From: DASUHT01 sp051955775
GTDB taxonomy: Bacteria; Actinomycetota; Thermoleophilia; Gaiellales; JAICJC01
Reading direction: 5' to 3'
Length of the DNA stretch: 5,276 nt
Assembly (NCBI GenBank): GCA_051955775.1
Contig: JBQCGJ010000317.1
Coordinates: forward strand, 1 to 5,276
Shown here: positions 1 to 5,276 of the stretch, piece after piece
Layout: each line of letters starts with the position of its first letter
Numbering within the stretch: the stretch's first letter is position 1
The notes under the pieces: generated by a model
What the model saw: only the letters and a program-made list of their open reading frames with translations
What the model was told of the DNA's origin: nothing
Databases searched by the model: none
Translations under genes and position numbers: made by a program

Positions 1-376
1 GACACACGGGGACGGCACCGACCTGACGATCATGACGTTCGGCAACGGGCTGCGGCTCAGCCTGCGGGCGGCGGCCCGGCTGATGCTGGAGGGAATCACG
101 TCCCGGGTGGTGGACCTGCGCTGGCTGGCGCCGCTGCCGGCCGAGGACATCCTGCGCGAGGCGAGGGCGACCGGGCGGGTGCTGATCGCGGATGAGACCC
201 GGCGCACCGCGGGGGTGTCGGAAGGTGTGCTCTCCATCCTCGCCGATGACCGCTTCGGCGGCTGGGTCAGGAGGGTGACGAGCGAGGACAGCTTCGTCCC
301 GCTCGGCGACGCGGCGGACGCCGTGCTGCTCTCCCAGCAGAGCATCGAGGAGGCCGCCCGGGAACTGATGCGCTGA
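1..376 (+). CDS. 2-oxoacid dehydrogenase E1 beta-type subunit, C-terminal fragment
   Basis: This is the 3' end of a gene cut by the left edge; its frame is open from base 2 and stops with TGA at 374-376, giving about 124 residues. The fragment begins just before a DLTIMTFGNG-like strand and continues through LSLRAAARL, VVDLRWLAPLP, RVLIADETRR and GVSEGVLSIL. These are the usual landmarks of the transketolase C-terminal domain in E1 beta subunits of pyruvate, branched-chain and acetoin dehydrogenases. In that family the domain helps form the E1 dimer and the contact with the E2 core, while thiamine diphosphate is bound by upstream domains. Whether the whole gene is a stand-alone beta subunit or a fused alpha-beta E1 cannot be told, nor can its oxoacid. 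It points in the same direction as the AAA ATPase gene 28 bases downstream, but no functional link is evident. The in-frame ATG at 32 is internal to the conserved domain and is not the start. Confidence 0.86.
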   Translation, partial: THGDGTDLTIMTFGNGLRLSLRAAARLMLEGITSRVVDLRWLAPLPAEDILREARATGRVLIADETRRTAGVSEGVLSILADDRFGGWVRRVTSEDSFVPLGDAADAVLLSQQSIEEAARELMR

Positions 377-381
377 CACGG

Positions 382-402
382 CGCCAGGCGCCTATCCTGG
401 CG
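382..402. repeat. Perfect 7-bp inverted repeat before the AAA ATPase gene
   Basis: CGCCAGG at 382-388 and CCTGGCG at 396-402 are exact reverse complements separated by a 7-base loop. The repeat fills most of the 28-base gap between the dehydrogenase stop and the ATPase ATG at 405. It has no following T-run, so it is a poor classical terminator. It overlaps the candidate -10 hexamer, so it could be an operator, or a hairpin in any read-through transcript that hides the translation start. The sequence alone does not decide between these. Confidence 0.5.
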
Positions 403-405
403 GCA
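393..405 (+). promoter_or_regulatory. Candidate -10 element for a leaderless AAA ATPase transcript
   Basis: TATCCT at 393-398 fits the actinobacterial TANNNT -10 pattern. It is followed by six bases and then the A of the ATG at 405, which is the spacing expected if transcription starts on the start codon itself. No good Shine-Dalgarno sequence precedes that ATG, in keeping with leaderless translation, which is common in actinobacteria. The only -35-like match, CTGACA at 373-378, is just 14 bases away, which is too close, so the promoter rests on the -10 alone. Confidence 0.4.
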
Positions 406-2000
406 TGCGAAGCCGCGGCTGGCTCGGGTATACGCCCCTTGGCCGGGGAATTCCGGTGGCGCAGCAAGCGGTGGCCGAGGGCGGCGATCGCCCCGAGCTC
501 GCCGACGTCGGCAGGCTCGCCCGGCGCCTGGTGCGGCAGGTGGTCCACATCGCCAGGGCCGAGGATGCCTCGGTCCGGCGCCTGGTGGCTGACCACCTCG
601 GCGGGCAGACGGGCACCCTGCCGGTGGCCAGCGGGTCGTGGCCGCGTTACGACCACGTGAATGTCCAGGCCGGCCTGGACGCCTGGCTCGCCGAACCCGG
701 CCGCGAGCATGAGGTCTCGGGGCTCACCGGCTTCCACCATCGCGTGTTCGGGCTGGCCGATCTGATCCAGCCCGGCTCATGGCAGCCGGGTCTGGGGCTG
801 GGCAGCGTTACCACGGACTCGCTGCCCGCCGGGCCGGGCGGTGTCACGCTCGCCTGCGTACAGTGCGCGCTCTACCTGGTCACCGATCCCGAGGGCCCGA
901 TCGTGCTGCTGGTCAGGGGGCCCCACGAGCGGGGTACGGGGCAGGGCGTCACCGTCGAGGCGGTGGCCGACGGCGCCGAGCGGACCCAGCGAGCCATCGA
1001 TGACATCCGGCGGATGAGCATCGCCCATAACGTGTTCCGCGGCCATGTCATCGAGTTCGGCGGCGAGGTGTTCGAGTATGACGGCGGCGCCCTGCTGAGC
1101 TTTCAGGCCCGGCCACAGGTCGCCCGCGAGCAGGTGATCCTGCCATCAGACCTGCTCGACGGCATCGAGCGGCAGGTGCTCGGGGTCGCCCGGCACGCCG
1201 GCCGGCTGCTCGCCAGCGGCCAGCACCTCAAGCGAGGTGTCCTGCTGCATGGCGCGCCCGGCACCGGCAAGACCCACACGATCCGCTACCTGCTCGGTCA
1301 GCTGTCCGGGGTCACGGTGATGCTGCTCTCGGGGAAAGCGCTGCGCCTGATCGCCGAGGCCTGCTCGGTGGCGCGGACGCTGCAGCCGTCGGTGATCGTG
1401 GTGGAAGACGTGGACCTCATCGCCGAGCAGCGGGAGTTCGGCGAGGGCACGCACCCACTGCTGTTCCAACTGCTCAACGAGATGGACGGGCTCGGCCAGG
1501 ACCTGGACGTGACCTTCCTGCTCACCACCAACCGGGCCGACCTGCTCGAGCCTGCCCTCGCCGAGCGGCCGGGGCGGGTGGACCACGCGGCGCTGCTGCC
1601 CGTGCCCGACGCCGACGCCCGGCTCCGGCTGCTCCACCTCTACCAGGGCAAGCTGCGGCTAGAGCTGTCCGAGCCGGACACGGTGATCAGTCGCACCGAG
1701 GGCGTGACCGCCTCGTTCATGAAGGAACTGCTGCGCCGCGCCGCCCTGAGCGCCGCCGACGAGTCGGCGGATGAGGTGGCCGGCAAGCCGATCACGGTCA
1801 CCGATGCGCACATGGCCATCGCCCTCGACCAGCTGCTCGACACCCGCAACCAGCTCACCCGGGTGCTGCTCGGCGGGCAGCCCCGGTCAGGGGCTGGTCA
1901 GGTGCTCCATGAGGGCGGCGGTGACCTCGCCGGGCTGGGAGACGTTGGCGAGGTGCGCGCCGCCGCGGATAACCCGGAGCCGGGACCGGCCGACGGCTGA
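405..2000 (+). CDS. AAA-family ATPase (Bcs1/classical AAA-like)
   Basis: This 531-residue protein is an ATP-driven remodelling machine of the AAA family; its substrate is not recognisable. Residues 1 to about 205 form an N-terminal region I cannot assign. A linker with FRG at 211-213 leads to the AAA core, roughly 240-480. Walker A is GAPGTGKT at 283-290. Walker B is VIVVEDVD at 330-337, with Glu334-Asp335 in the order seen in Bcs1-type proteins rather than the usual Asp-Glu. Sensor 1 is Asn376 in TTNR, and the second region of homology ends in ERPGRVD with Arg388 and Arg391 as arginine fingers. No membrane segment or signal peptide is evident, so it is probably cytoplasmic. ATG 405 was chosen because a -10 hexamer sits at leaderless spacing; GTG 456 (residue 18), preceded by GGGGA, is a credible alternative. 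From residue 495 the gene reads through the 3' end of the opposing hydrolase gene; this tail has lower third-position GC (28 of 37 codons) and looks non-conserved. The family call is firm; the cellular role is unknown. Confidence 0.9.
   Translation: MRSRGWLGYTPLGRGIPVAQQAVAEGGDRPELADVGRLARRLVRQVVHIARAEDASVRRLVADHLGGQTGTLPVASGSWPRYDHVNVQAGLDAWLAEPGREHEVSGLTGFHHRVFGLADLIQPGSWQPGLGLGSVTTDSLPAGPGGVTLACVQCALYLVTDPEGPIVLLVRGPHERGTGQGVTVEAVADGAERTQRAIDDIRRMSIAHNVFRGHVIEFGGEVFEYDGGALLSFQARPQVAREQVILPSDLLDGIERQVLGVARHAGRLLASGQHLKRGVLLHGAPGTGKTHTIRYLLGQLSGVTVMLLSGKALRLIAEACSVARTLQPSVIVVEDVDLIAEQREFGEGTHPLLFQLLNEMDGLGQDLDVTFLLTTNRADLLEPALAERPGRVDHAALLPVPDADARLRLLHLYQGKLRLELSEPDTVISRTEGVTASFMKELLRRAALSAADESADEVAGKPITVTDAHMAIALDQLLDTRNQLTRVLLGGQPRSGAGQVLHEGGGDLAGLGDVGEVRAAADNPEPGPADG
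1878..1896. terminator. GC-rich hairpin at the hydrolase stop codon, possible terminator
   Basis: CAGCCCC at 1878-1884 and GGGGCTG at 1890-1896 form a perfect 7-bp stem with the 5-base loop GGTCA. The loop holds the complement of the hydrolase TGA stop (1887-1889). It is placed where the catabolic operon should end, and because it is symmetric it could act on either strand. There is no T-run on either side and on the + strand it lies inside the ATPase reading frame, so terminator function is only a possibility. Actinobacterial terminators often lack T-runs. Confidence 0.3.
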
Positions 2001-2654
2001 GGCGATGCGGGCGCCGTGCCAGGGGGGCGCCGCCGGGTCCTCCGCCCCGGCGATGACCAGCACCGGCGCGGAGATCCGCGCGAGCGAGGGCCGCAGGTCC
2101 ATCGCCGCGATCGCCTCGCAGCAGCCCGCATACCCTTCCGGGTTCACCCGTTCCAGCGTCGTCACGAACCCGGCCACCGTCGCCGGGTCACGCTCGGCGA
2201 AGGCGGCGGTGAACCAGCGTCCCGCCGCCTGCCCGGAGATGGACGTCATGCCCGCGGCCCGCACCTGCGCCGCCCGGGACTCCCACATCTGCGCCGGTGG
2301 CAGGTGGGCGGACGTGCAGCACAGGCCGAGCGCGTCGATCCGTTCCGGCGCGTGCGCCGCCAGCCACATCCCGATCATCCCGCCCAGCGAGATGCCGCAG
2401 TAGGAGGCCGCCGCTATCTCGAAGTCGTCGAGCAGCTGGAGCACGTCGGCGGCCAGATCCGCGAGAGCATACGGGCCGGGCGGGGCCGGCGAGCCGCCAT
2501 GCCCGCGGTGCTCGTAACGCAGCAGCCGGAACCGGCCGCCCAGCGCTCCCACCTGCGGCTCCCACAGTTCGCGGGTGGTGCCGAGCGAGTTGCCGAGCAC
2601 CACCACCGGCGCGCCCGCCGGCCCCTGAAGCGACGCGACCAGCCGCTCGGCCAT
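1887..2654 (-). CDS. pcaD: Alpha/beta hydrolase, 3-oxoadipate enol-lactonase (PcaD) type
   Basis: This 255-residue protein has the length and motifs of 3-oxoadipate enol-lactonase, which opens beta-ketoadipate enol-lactone to beta-ketoadipate in the ortho pathway. An oxyanion-hole segment GNSLGTT lies at 21-27 and RGHG at 50-53. The nucleophile elbow GISLGG places Ser89, followed by the PcaD-like stretch MIGMWLAAHAPERID. The acid is probably Asp206 in IAGAED and the base His234 in GGAHLANV. No signal peptide is seen, so it should be cytoplasmic. The start is ATG at 2654, because homology begins at once with MAERLV and it lies 4 bases after the ligC stop; the frame stays open upstream only inside ligC. 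No clear Shine-Dalgarno is present, so translation probably depends on coupling to ligC. As the last gene of a protocatechuate meta-cleavage operon, its true substrate is uncertain: it may be a genuine PcaD or a relative acting on another lactone or ester. Its 3' end overlaps the AAA ATPase gene by 114 bp. Confidence 0.88.
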   Translation of the reverse strand: MAERLVASLQGPAGAPVVVLGNSLGTTRELWEPQVGALGGRFRLLRYEHRGHGGSPAPPGPYALADLAADVLQLLDDFEIAAASYCGISLGGMIGMWLAAHAPERIDALGLCCTSAHLPPAQMWESRAAQVRAAGMTSISGQAAGRWFTAAFAERDPATVAGFVTTLERVNPEGYAGCCEAIAAMDLRPSLARISAPVLVIAGAEDPAAPPWHGARIASAVGRSRLRVIRGGAHLANVSQPGEVTAALMEHLTSP

Positions 2655-2658
2655 CGGG

Positions 2659-3609
2659 CTACCGCTGGCCTGCGAGCTGGGTCTCCAGTTCGCCGAGCAC
2701 CCGGTAGCAGGGCAGGACGTCGCGCACGCTGGAGTTCGGTTCGCGCCCTTCGCGGATCGCCGCGACGAACTCGCGGTCCTGCAACTCGATGCCGTTGGTG
2801 GAGATGTCGACCCCCGACACGTCGACCGGCTCCTCACGCCCGGTGACCAGGTCGTCGTACCGGGCGATGTACGTGCCGTTGTCGCAGATGTAGCGGAAGA
2901 ACGTGCCGAGCGGCCCGTCGTTGTTGAAGCTCAGCGAGAGCGTGCAGATGCGGCCCCCGGGGGTGCGCAGCTGGATGGACATGTCCATCGCGATGCCGAG
3001 CTCGGGGTGGATCGGTCCCTGCACGGCATGGGCGATCTGGATGTCCTCGCCGGTCTGGTACTGGAACAGGTCGACGGTGTGCGCGGCGTGATGCCAGAGC
3101 AGGTGATCGGTCCAGCTTCGGGGTTCGCCCAGGGCGTTCAGGTTCTTGCGCCGGAAGAAGAATGTCTGCACGTCCATCTGCTGGATCGACAGCTCGCCAT
3201 CGGCGATGCGGCGGCGGATCCACTGGTGCGACGGGTTGAACCGGCGGGTGTGCCCGACCATGCAGACCAGGCCGGTCGCCTGCGCCGTGCGATCGACCTC
3301 CTGCGCGTCCGCCCAGCTGTCCGCGAGCGGTATCTCGACCTGGACGTGCTTGCCCGCGCGCATCGCGGCTATGGCCTGCCGTGCGTGCAGCTGGGTCGGG
3401 GTGGCGAGGATCACGGCGTCGACGTCGTCGCGGGCGAGTACCTCGTCGAGGTCCGTCGAGGCGTGGCCGACGCCGTACTTGCGCGCGACCTCCTCGGCCT
3501 GCTCCAGCCTGCGGCTGACCACGGACGTGACGGTGACGCCGTCGATGCCCGCGCGGCCGTCGAGGTGCTGGGCGCCGACGGCGCCGGCCCCGGCGAGTGC
3601 GATCCGCAT
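2659..3609 (-). CDS. ligC: 4-carboxy-2-hydroxymuconate-6-semialdehyde dehydrogenase (LigC)
   Basis: LigC oxidises the hemiacetal form of 4-carboxy-2-hydroxymuconate-6-semialdehyde, the product of LigAB, to 2-pyrone-4,6-dicarboxylate using NAD(P)+. At 316 residues it matches the family length (about 315). It belongs to the Gfo/Idh/MocA oxidoreductases. A Rossmann dinucleotide motif GAGAVG lies at 7-12, followed by ILATPTQLHA near 67-76. EIP at 92-94 stands where most of the superfamily has EKP, and as I recall LigC proteins share that change. The substrate-domain signatures HTRRFNPSHQ (120-129), RSWTDHLLWHHAAHTVD (164-180), HPELGIAMDM (201-210) and FNNDGPLGTFFRYICDNGT (228-246) closely resemble my memory of Sphingobium SYK-6 LigC. 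The ATG at 3609 starts directly with MRIALAG, 3 bases after the ligB stop, with AGGAAGAGAG at 3617-3626 as ribosome binding site. It is cytoplasmic. The next gene begins 4 bases after its TAG stop. Confidence 0.96.
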   Translation of the reverse strand: MRIALAGAGAVGAQHLDGRAGIDGVTVTSVVSRRLEQAEEVARKYGVGHASTDLDEVLARDDVDAVILATPTQLHARQAIAAMRAGKHVQVEIPLADSWADAQEVDRTAQATGLVCMVGHTRRFNPSHQWIRRRIADGELSIQQMDVQTFFFRRKNLNALGEPRSWTDHLLWHHAAHTVDLFQYQTGEDIQIAHAVQGPIHPELGIAMDMSIQLRTPGGRICTLSLSFNNDGPLGTFFRYICDNGTYIARYDDLVTGREEPVDVSGVDISTNGIELQDREFVAAIREGREPNSSVRDVLPCYRVLGELETQLAGQR

Positions 3610-3612
3610 GGG

Positions 3613-4485
3613 CTAGCTCTCTTCCTGGCGGGAGGGGCTGGTCCCGCCGGAGGGGCGCAGCACGATGTGCCCGACGGCGGTGTTGGATCCCGGGACGTGG
3701 TAGAAGCGGTAGAGCTCCTCGACCTCGGCACCCATGGCGCCGCGCATGATCAGCTGCATGACCAGCTCGATCCCCTCGGAGCCCGCCTCACGCACATACT
3801 CGATGTGCGGCACCAGCGCCAGGCCGTCCGGGTCGGCGACCAGCCGGTCGAGAAACGCGCGGTCGAACGCGGAGTTGATGAAGCCCGCGCGGGGCCCCTG
3901 CAGCTGGTGGCTCATGCCGCCGGTGCCCCAGACGTGGACCGTGAGATCCTCGCCGTAGCTCTGCACGGCCCGGCGGATCGCCTGGCCCAGCCGGTAGCAG
4001 CGGTGGCCGGTGGGAGGGGGGTACTGCACGACGTTCACGGCCAGCGGGATGACCCGCACCGGCCACGCGCCCGGCTGGCCGTAAACCAGGGACAGCGGCA
4101 CCGTGAGGCCGTGGTCGACGTCGAGCTTGTACAGCAGGGTGAGATCGAACTCGTCGAGGATGAGCGACTGCGCCAGGTGGGCCGCGAGGTCAGGTGCACC
4201 CTGCACCACGGGCACCGGGCGCGGGCCGTACCCTTCGTCGGCCGGCTTGAACTCGTCGGCGCAGCCGAGCACGAACGTGGGGACCAGCTCCGGTGTGAAC
4301 GCGGACGCGTGGTCGTTGTAGACCAGGATCACCACATCGGGGACGTTCTCGGCGGCCCACTTCTTGGTCCACTCGTACCCGGCGAACAGCGGCTTCCAGT
4401 AGTCCTCCTGGGTCTTACCAAGGTCGATCGCGGCGCCGATAGCCGGGATATGGCTGGTGGTCAGCCCGGCGGTGATGTACGCCAT
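3613..4485 (-). CDS. ligB: Protocatechuate 4,5-dioxygenase beta (catalytic) subunit LigB
   Basis: LigB is the iron-bearing subunit of the type II extradiol dioxygenase that uses O2 to cleave protocatechuate between carbons 4 and 5. The product is 4-carboxy-2-hydroxymuconate-6-semialdehyde. The protein has 290 residues, slightly shorter than SYK-6 LigB (302). Iron ligands are His12 in TTSHIPA, His59 in VYNDHASAF and Glu240 in GSEGIEL. The likely catalytic base is His193 in GTGGMSHQLQGPRAG, and His125 lies in VDHG. After the first ligand all are offset by two from SYK-6 numbering (61, 242, 195, 127), which fits one two-residue deletion near residue 48. The start is ATG 4485: it gives the family N-terminus MAYITAGLTTSHIP, lies 2 bases past the ligA stop and has GAAGGGAA upstream. 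The open frame continues upstream to about 4719 but only as a shadow of ligA. Close relatives act on gallate or methylgallate, so the exact substrate is inferred. Confidence 0.97.
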   Translation of the reverse strand: MAYITAGLTTSHIPAIGAAIDLGKTQEDYWKPLFAGYEWTKKWAAENVPDVVILVYNDHASAFTPELVPTFVLGCADEFKPADEGYGPRPVPVVQGAPDLAAHLAQSLILDEFDLTLLYKLDVDHGLTVPLSLVYGQPGAWPVRVIPLAVNVVQYPPPTGHRCYRLGQAIRRAVQSYGEDLTVHVWGTGGMSHQLQGPRAGFINSAFDRAFLDRLVADPDGLALVPHIEYVREAGSEGIELVMQLIMRGAMGAEVEELYRFYHVPGSNTAVGHIVLRPSGGTSPSRQEES

Positions 4486-4487
4486 TG

Positions 4488-4880
4488 TCAGTTCCCTTCG
4501 TTCACCGAACGCCAGCCGTCCGGCGAGCGCCCGCCGTCCAGCATCATCTGCTGGTAGTCCGGCACGGACATGCCGGTCATCGTGCTCACCGCCTGGACGT
4601 AGCTGAGCCCGTCGGTGGCGAAGATCTTCGCCAGGAAGTAGATGTTGCCGCCGAGGTCGAGCATCGCGTTGTAGTCGCGGTCGAGCACGGCCCTCTTCTG
4701 GGCCTCGGTCATCGGCCACTCGTCGAGGTACGCCCGTTCGCCGGCCTTGAACCGCTCCCGGTTCTCCGGCTTCATCAGGCTCATGCAGAACTGGTTCAGG
4801 TGGTAGCCCTGCTTCGCGCGCTGGGCGGTGAAGACCCGGGTGCCGGGGATGTCATCGAACTCTGAGCTGTACGCCGTCAT
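4488..4880 (-). CDS. ligA: Protocatechuate 4,5-dioxygenase alpha (small) subunit LigA
   Basis: LigA is the small, all-helical subunit that lines and caps the LigB active site in the alpha2beta2 dioxygenase. The 130-residue protein is about nine shorter than SYK-6 LigA (139), with the loss at the N-terminus. Recognisable family segments are EFDDIPGTRVFTAQRAKQGY (7-26), LNQFCMSLMKPENRERFKAG (28-47), YLDEWPMTEAQK, VLDRDYNAMLDLGGNIYFLAK, STMTGMSVPDYQQMM and DGGRSPDG near the C-terminus. The start is ATG 4880, which overlaps the upstream stop as ATGA and has a GGGAGG ribosome binding site 4 bases before it. ligB follows after 2 bases, so the two subunits should be made in matched amounts by coupled translation. 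Some large ring-cleavage dioxygenases carry LigA and LigB as one chain; here they are separate, as in classical protocatechuate enzymes. Confidence 0.97.
   Translation of the reverse strand: MTAYSSEFDDIPGTRVFTAQRAKQGYHLNQFCMSLMKPENRERFKAGERAYLDEWPMTEAQKRAVLDRDYNAMLDLGGNIYFLAKIFATDGLSYVQAVSTMTGMSVPDYQQMMLDGGRSPDGWRSVNEGN
4492..4499 (-). promoter_or_regulatory. Ribosome binding site of ligB
   Basis: Read on the - strand this is GAAGGGAA, about 6-7 bases before the ATG at 4485 and inside the last codons of ligA. It supports 4485 as the ligB start rather than earlier in-frame codons within ligA. Confidence 0.6.
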
Positions 4881-5276
4881 CGGGCCTCCCAGTACAGGCG
4901 CAGCGGGTTGGCGACCAGCAGCCGGCGCTGCAGGTCATCGGTGGGGGCGATGCGCGGGACGACGTCGACGAGGTTGCCGTCGTCGGGCATGTGGCTCTTC
5001 ATGTTCGGGTGCGGCCAGTCGGTTCCCCAGATGACCCGGTCGGGGAACGCCCGCACGATGTGGTGAGCGAAGGGGACGACGTCGGCGTACTCAGGCGGGC
5101 CGGAAACCGACAGGCGTTCCGCGCCGCTCACCTTGGACCAGACGTTCTCGTGTTCTCGCATGAAGCGCGTGAACTGCGCGAAGCCAGGGCTGTCGAGCGG
5201 CTGCGATACATCGGGCCGGCCCATGTGATCCACGACCACGATCGTCGGCAGGCTCGTGAACAGCTGCCAGCGCTCA
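4877..5276 (-). CDS. ligI: 2-pyrone-4,6-dicarboxylate hydrolase (LigI) family, partial
   Basis: This is the C-terminal part (about 133 residues) of an amidohydrolase-superfamily protein; its 5' end lies beyond the right edge. LigI hydrolyses the lactone 2-pyrone-4,6-dicarboxylate to 4-oxalomesaconate, the step after LigC, and unlike most of its superfamily needs no metal. In view are VVVDHMGRPDV, SKVSGAERLS, PFAHHIVRAFPDRVIWGTDW, then PHPNMKSHMPDDG and NPLRLYW. Recalled LigI active-site residues find partners here: His of DHMGRP (His180 in SYK-6), Arg of GAERLS (Arg217, the same 37-residue spacing), Asp of GTDW (Asp248) and His of PHPN (His251). The GTG at 5239 is not the start, because the frame and the homology continue to the window edge. 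The stop at 4877-4879 overlaps the ligA ATG by 4 bases. A related amidohydrolase with another lactone or aromatic acid substrate is the main alternative, but the LigA-LigB-LigC context favours LigI. Confidence 0.9.
   Translation of the reverse strand, partial: ERWQLFTSLPTIVVVDHMGRPDVSQPLDSPGFAQFTRFMREHENVWSKVSGAERLSVSGPPEYADVVPFAHHIVRAFPDRVIWGTDWPHPNMKSHMPDDGNLVDVVPRIAPTDDLQRRLLVANPLRLYWEAR
4885..4890 (-). promoter_or_regulatory. Ribosome binding site of ligA
   Basis: Read on the - strand this is GGGAGG, 4 bases before the ATG at 4880 and inside the end of the ligI frame. It is the strongest Shine-Dalgarno match in the operon and fixes the ligA start despite the 4-base overlap with ligI. Confidence 0.65.

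Noticed and set aside
373..378. CTGACA as a -35 element for the ATPase promoter
   Set aside because: It is only 14 bases from the -10 hexamer, where about 16-18 are expected, and it overlaps the upstream stop codon.
267..740. A 157-codon - strand frame opposite the dehydrogenase end and the ATPase start
   Set aside because: It is Arg/Pro/Ala-rich with no domain and covers the conserved end of the dehydrogenase gene antisense.
1885..1902. Direct repeat GGTCAGG at 1885-1891 and 1896-1902
   Set aside because: Two 7-base copies inside coding sequence of both strands are easily due to chance, and no further copies were seen nearby.
2655..2837. A 61-residue N-terminal extension of the hydrolase, starting at 2837
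   Set aside because: It lies wholly within ligC, reads as Ser/Arg-rich out-of-frame sequence, and PcaD homology starts exactly at the ATG at 2654.
2016..2846. A 276-codon + strand open frame across the hydrolase and the end of ligC
   Set aside because: It is low-complexity and rich in Arg, Gly and Pro, crosses two real genes antisense and shows no domain. It is a GC-driven shadow frame.
3007..4557. A 516-codon open frame on the + strand opposite ligA, ligB and ligC
   Set aside because: It is antisense to three clearly recognised genes. It contains no recognisable domain, and its openness follows from high GC at the third positions of the real genes.
4486..4719. A longer LigB starting near 4719
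   Set aside because: The extra residues are an out-of-frame reading of ligA; the family N-terminus and ribosome binding site fit ATG 4485.

Overview
The window is very GC-rich, with G or C at most third codon positions. Together with tightly packed genes, a candidate leaderless start and the protein types present, this points to an actinobacterium. That is an inference from composition and gene style; no rRNA or other phylogenetic marker is present. There is almost no non-coding DNA. The longest gap between genes is 28 bases, so there is no gene-free stretch to describe.

Left part, + strand. The window opens inside the 3' end of a thiamine-diphosphate-dependent 2-oxoacid dehydrogenase gene (E1 beta-type transketolase C-terminal domain), ending at 376. 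After 28 bases carrying a perfect 7-bp inverted repeat and a TANNNT-type -10 hexamer, an AAA-family ATPase gene starts at 405 and runs to 2000. It has clear Walker A, Walker B, sensor 1 and arginine-finger motifs. Its substrate cannot be read from the sequence.

Right part, - strand. Five genes read leftwards from beyond the right edge down to 1887: ligI-like (partial), ligA, ligB, ligC and a pcaD-like alpha/beta hydrolase. Junctions are a 4-base overlap or gaps of 2, 3 and 4 bases, so this is almost certainly one translationally coupled operon. LigAB opens the ring of protocatechuate by 4,5- (meta) cleavage. LigC oxidises the cyclised product to 2-pyrone-4,6-dicarboxylate (PDC). LigI hydrolyses PDC to 4-oxalomesaconate. 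The downstream hydratase and aldolase (LigJ, LigK types) are not in view and may lie outside the window. The operon promoter also lies beyond the right edge.

The main points of interest are two. A beta-ketoadipate-type enol-lactonase gene, a family known from the ortho pathway, closes a meta-cleavage operon. The AAA ATPase gene and this hydrolase gene also converge and overlap by 114 bp at their 3' ends, with a short GC-rich hairpin over the hydrolase stop codon. I saw no mobile element, CRISPR array, tRNA, rRNA or riboswitch.
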